This document shows, piece after piece, positions 63,101 through 64,000 of a stretch of 64,000 nt of DNA (positions are counted from its first letter, which is position 1; every line of letters starts with the position of its first letter). The DNA is taken from positions 159,210 to 223,209 of the forward strand of contig NZ_JAKMCP010000005.1 in the NCBI RefSeq assembly GCF_022662105.1, in the 5' to 3' direction. This stretch comes from Aestuariivivens sediminis. GTDB lineage: Bacteria; Bacteroidota; Bacteroidia; Flavobacteriales; Flavobacteriaceae. Position numbers and translations under genes: made by a program. Below the pieces are notes generated by a model. The model saw only the letters and a program-made list of their open reading frames with translations. It was not told where the DNA came from and did not search any database.

Positions 63101-64000
63101 GCATTAGTTTCACTAAAATTACCACAAGCATCCATAGCCCTAAATGTTACGCTTACGCTTCCGGTCATACCACAATCATCAGACATCACATTGCCATCAA
63201 CACCATAGTTGTTAGACCAAACGATGGTTGAACAGTTATCGGTAGCTGTAGCACCGGCATTTGAATTTAACCAAGCCTCGAATTCAGCAATGTTACCTGC
63301 ACCGTCACATTCTACAGTTTGGTCTGAAGCCGCTGTTGTAATTGTTGGATTTTCTGTATCCTTAATTAAATAAGTAGCTGTTGTGGTACTTGTATTGTTA
63401 CATGCATCTGTGGCTGTAAATGTTACTGTTATGGCCCCATTCTCACATTGTACTGAAGTATCCATGCCATAATTATGAGTCCATGTTACAGCACTACAAT
63501 TGTCGGAAGCAGAAGCTCCGGCATTGTTGTCTAGCCAAGCTTGCAATAGTGCTTGTGTATCCGTATTGGCATCACATTCGATTTCGATATTTGCAGTGTT
63601 GGTGTTATCTATTACTGGAGGAATCTCATCGCTAATAACAACTATTTGTGAACAGGAAACCGTATTACCCGACATATCAGAAATTTGATACGTTCTGGTT
63701 ACAGTTTCTGGACAACTTAGATTATCACTGATTTCTGAAACTAAAGAGAAACTCGCTTCATCAATAGAACAATTATCGGATGCGCTTCCTCCTGCATTTG
63801 CGAATTCAGAATAATTAGCATAGACGGGTTGTTCTGAAATGTTACAAGTTGCAGTCAGGTCCCCAGGACATGAAATGGTTGGATTTTCATCGTCAGTTAC
63901 CGTTACGGTCTGTTCACAGGTTACTGAGTTACCGGATCCGTCAGTTACGGTCCATGTTACAATAGTATCACCAAGAGCGAAAGGCTCAACAGCGTCGTTT
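60130..64000 (-). CDS. Giant T9SS type B surface protein with HYR-like repeats (5' end outside window)
   Basis: The frame is open to the window end, giving at least 1290 residues. Internal ATGs such as 63675 are not the start: translation upstream continues with HYR-like sequence (DTIVTWTVTDGSGN). The protein is a chain of HYR-like Ig-fold modules, each with DNC cysteines and TRTW(S/T)L(S/K)D motifs. It includes six nearly identical 88-residue copies. The C-terminal about 90 residues (ISKAVTPNDDTYNESFDITG, then IFNRWGAQIFDG) are the gliding-motility-associated type B sorting domain that targets proteins through T9SS. It is probably a surface adhesin, followed by its SprF-like and OmpA partners. 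Confidence 0.92.
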   Translation of the reverse strand, partial: NDAVEPFALGDTIVTWTVTDGSGNSVTCEQTVTVTDDENPTISCPGDLTATCNISEQPVYANYSEFANAGGSASDNCSIDEASFSLVSEISDNLSCPETVTRTYQISDMSGNTVSCSQIVVISDEIPPVIDNTNTANIEIECDANTDTQALLQAWLDNNAGASASDNCSAVTWTHNYGMDTSVQCENGAITVTFTATDACNNTSTTTATYLIKDTENPTITTAASDQTVECDGAGNIAEFEAWLNSNAGATATDNCSTIVWSNNYGVDGNVMSDDCGMTGSVSVTFRAMDACGNFSETNATFTIQDTVAPEFTVPSDVQIYTDIDCNYDVSVNTVGDVTDEGDQCSPNIQATYADQIAAGPCEGTFVITRTWTLKDDCNNTTVKTQTITVSDNILPTFTAPADIEIFTDADCNYDTDVSLTGDVTDEADNCSTGIQATYVDSDPVAGTCEGTFVITRTWSLSDNCGNAAADQVQTITVSDNILPTFTAPADIEIFTDADCNYDTDVSLTGDVTDEADNCSTGIQATYVDSDPVAGTCEGTFVITRTWSLSDNCGNAAADQVQTITVSDNILPTFTAPADIEIFTDADCNYDTDVSLTGDVTDEADNCSTGIQATYVDSDPVAGTCEGTFVITRTWSLSDNCGNAAADQVQTITVSDNIIPTFTAPADIEIFTDADCNYDTDVSLTGDVTDEADNCSTGIQATYVDSDPVAGTCEGTFVITRTWSLSDNCGNAAADQVQTITVSDNIIPTFTAPADIEIFTDADCNYDTDVSLTGDVTDEADNCSTGIQATYVDSDPVAGTCEGTFVITRTWSLSDNCGNAAADQVQTITVSDNILPTFTAPADIEIFTDADCNYDTDVSLTGDVTDEADNCSTGLQATYVDSDPVAGTCEGTFVITRTWSLSDNCGNAAADQVQTITISDNIAPTFTAPVDITINCEDNNEDLTITGDVTDEADNCSNGLTATYVDDIAEGDCPNERIITRTWSLIDNCGNTAEDQVQIITVIDDQAPELVTEFPSSVNVSCDAIPDAPELGFADNCSENVTVVFSESSMYTTNVTESYEIIRTWEVTDECNNTAVYEQVVTVTIDEFLNQISDEACSDDGDINLNDYISDFNDDASWTFVSGVTNNINFNGTIFDPSNLVDITGDQDFLGDYVFRYTYTSPTGCLETTEVTININDDCVVFPCSSEDIEISKAVTPNDDTYNESFDITGITADCGFEIRVQIFNRWGAQIFDGKNYSIGEGMGEWRGQAHKSSIGNADTVPNGTYYYIITLENSGLPPFTGPVYLGTK
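61238..62821 (-). repeat. Six tandem 264-bp repeats in the adhesin gene
   Basis: Successive copies of the anchor ATTGTCTGATACGG start at 61501, 61765, 62029, 62293, 62557 and 62821, exactly 264 bases (88 codons) apart. A diverged copy of the same anchor at 61237 closes the array. The units are nearly identical at DNA level, including silent sites; they differ at a few positions such as TTATCAGCC versus TTGTCGGCC. This indicates recent expansion or gene conversion. Each unit encodes one HYR-like module with TFTAPADIEIFTDADCNYDT near its start. Copy number may vary and may be mis-assembled. Confidence 0.95.

Noticed and set aside
60130..63675. Taking the ATG at 63675 as the start of the adhesin
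   Set aside because: The frame continues open to base 64000 with clear HYR-like sequence, so the gene runs off the window.
1..64000. Search for tRNA, rRNA, transposase, integrase or defence genes
   Set aside because: No gap shows a tRNA-like T-loop with matching acceptor arms, and no protein carries transposase, recombinase or known defence motifs.

Overview
The window looks like a chromosomal stretch from a marine-type member of the Flavobacteriaceae (Bacteroidota). The evidence is AT-rich DNA, type IX secretion (T9SS) proteins (PorQ, a PorP/SprF-like barrel, a C-terminal type B sorting domain), bacillithiol synthesis (bshA), a fused branched-chain/pyruvate-type E1 dehydrogenase, genes without Shine-Dalgarno sites, and promoters of the Bacteroidota form TTG-N17-23-TAnnTTTG. 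It is dense and mostly housekeeping. I see no rRNA, tRNA, CRISPR, prophage, transposase or integrase.

Layout. 1-7.9 kb: partial ridA, lptD, then a plus-strand run of envelope amidase, MCE/MlaD-like lipid-transport protein, and two Fe-S proteins resembling a split EtfD/heterodisulfide-reductase-type membrane oxidoreductase. 8-13.7 kb: serB, a GH3/serine-beta-lactamase fusion and bshA. 13.8-25.4 kb: a small beta-barrel, a large FAD/Fe-S dehydrogenase, an LpxH-like phosphatase, aroC, a thioesterase pair, a dicarboxylate symporter, a rhodanese, a membrane methyltransferase and a secreted sialidase-fold protein. 25.8-42.2 kb is largely minus strand: DCC-family protein, MutS2 without an Smr domain, fused E1 alpha-beta, an outer-membrane M1-like protein with a degenerate active site, LOG-family protein, uvrA, gamma-glutamyltransferase and acpH. 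42.4-56.7 kb is largely plus strand: glmM, rhomboid protease, lon, porQ, cmk, rpsA with a structured leader, pyrR, pyrB, rnz, pdxH and a CAP-domain lipoprotein, with an LpxL-like acyltransferase on the minus strand. 57.2-64 kb (minus): a T9SS surface module made of a giant HYR-repeat adhesin (running off the window), a PorP/SprF-like barrel and an OmpA-family protein.

How the genes fit together. Three envelope themes recur: LPS biogenesis and export (lptD, LpxH-like, LpxL-like, MlaD-like), peptidoglycan turnover and precursor supply (amidase, GH3, glmM), and T9SS-dependent surface display (porQ, adhesin/SprF/OmpA). The most unusual items are the exact 264-bp tandem repeats in the adhesin gene, the pseudo-metallopeptidase fused to an outer-membrane barrel, and the hairpin-rich rpsA leader. 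I did not find a clearly new multi-gene system; most of the window is conserved flavobacterial core genome.
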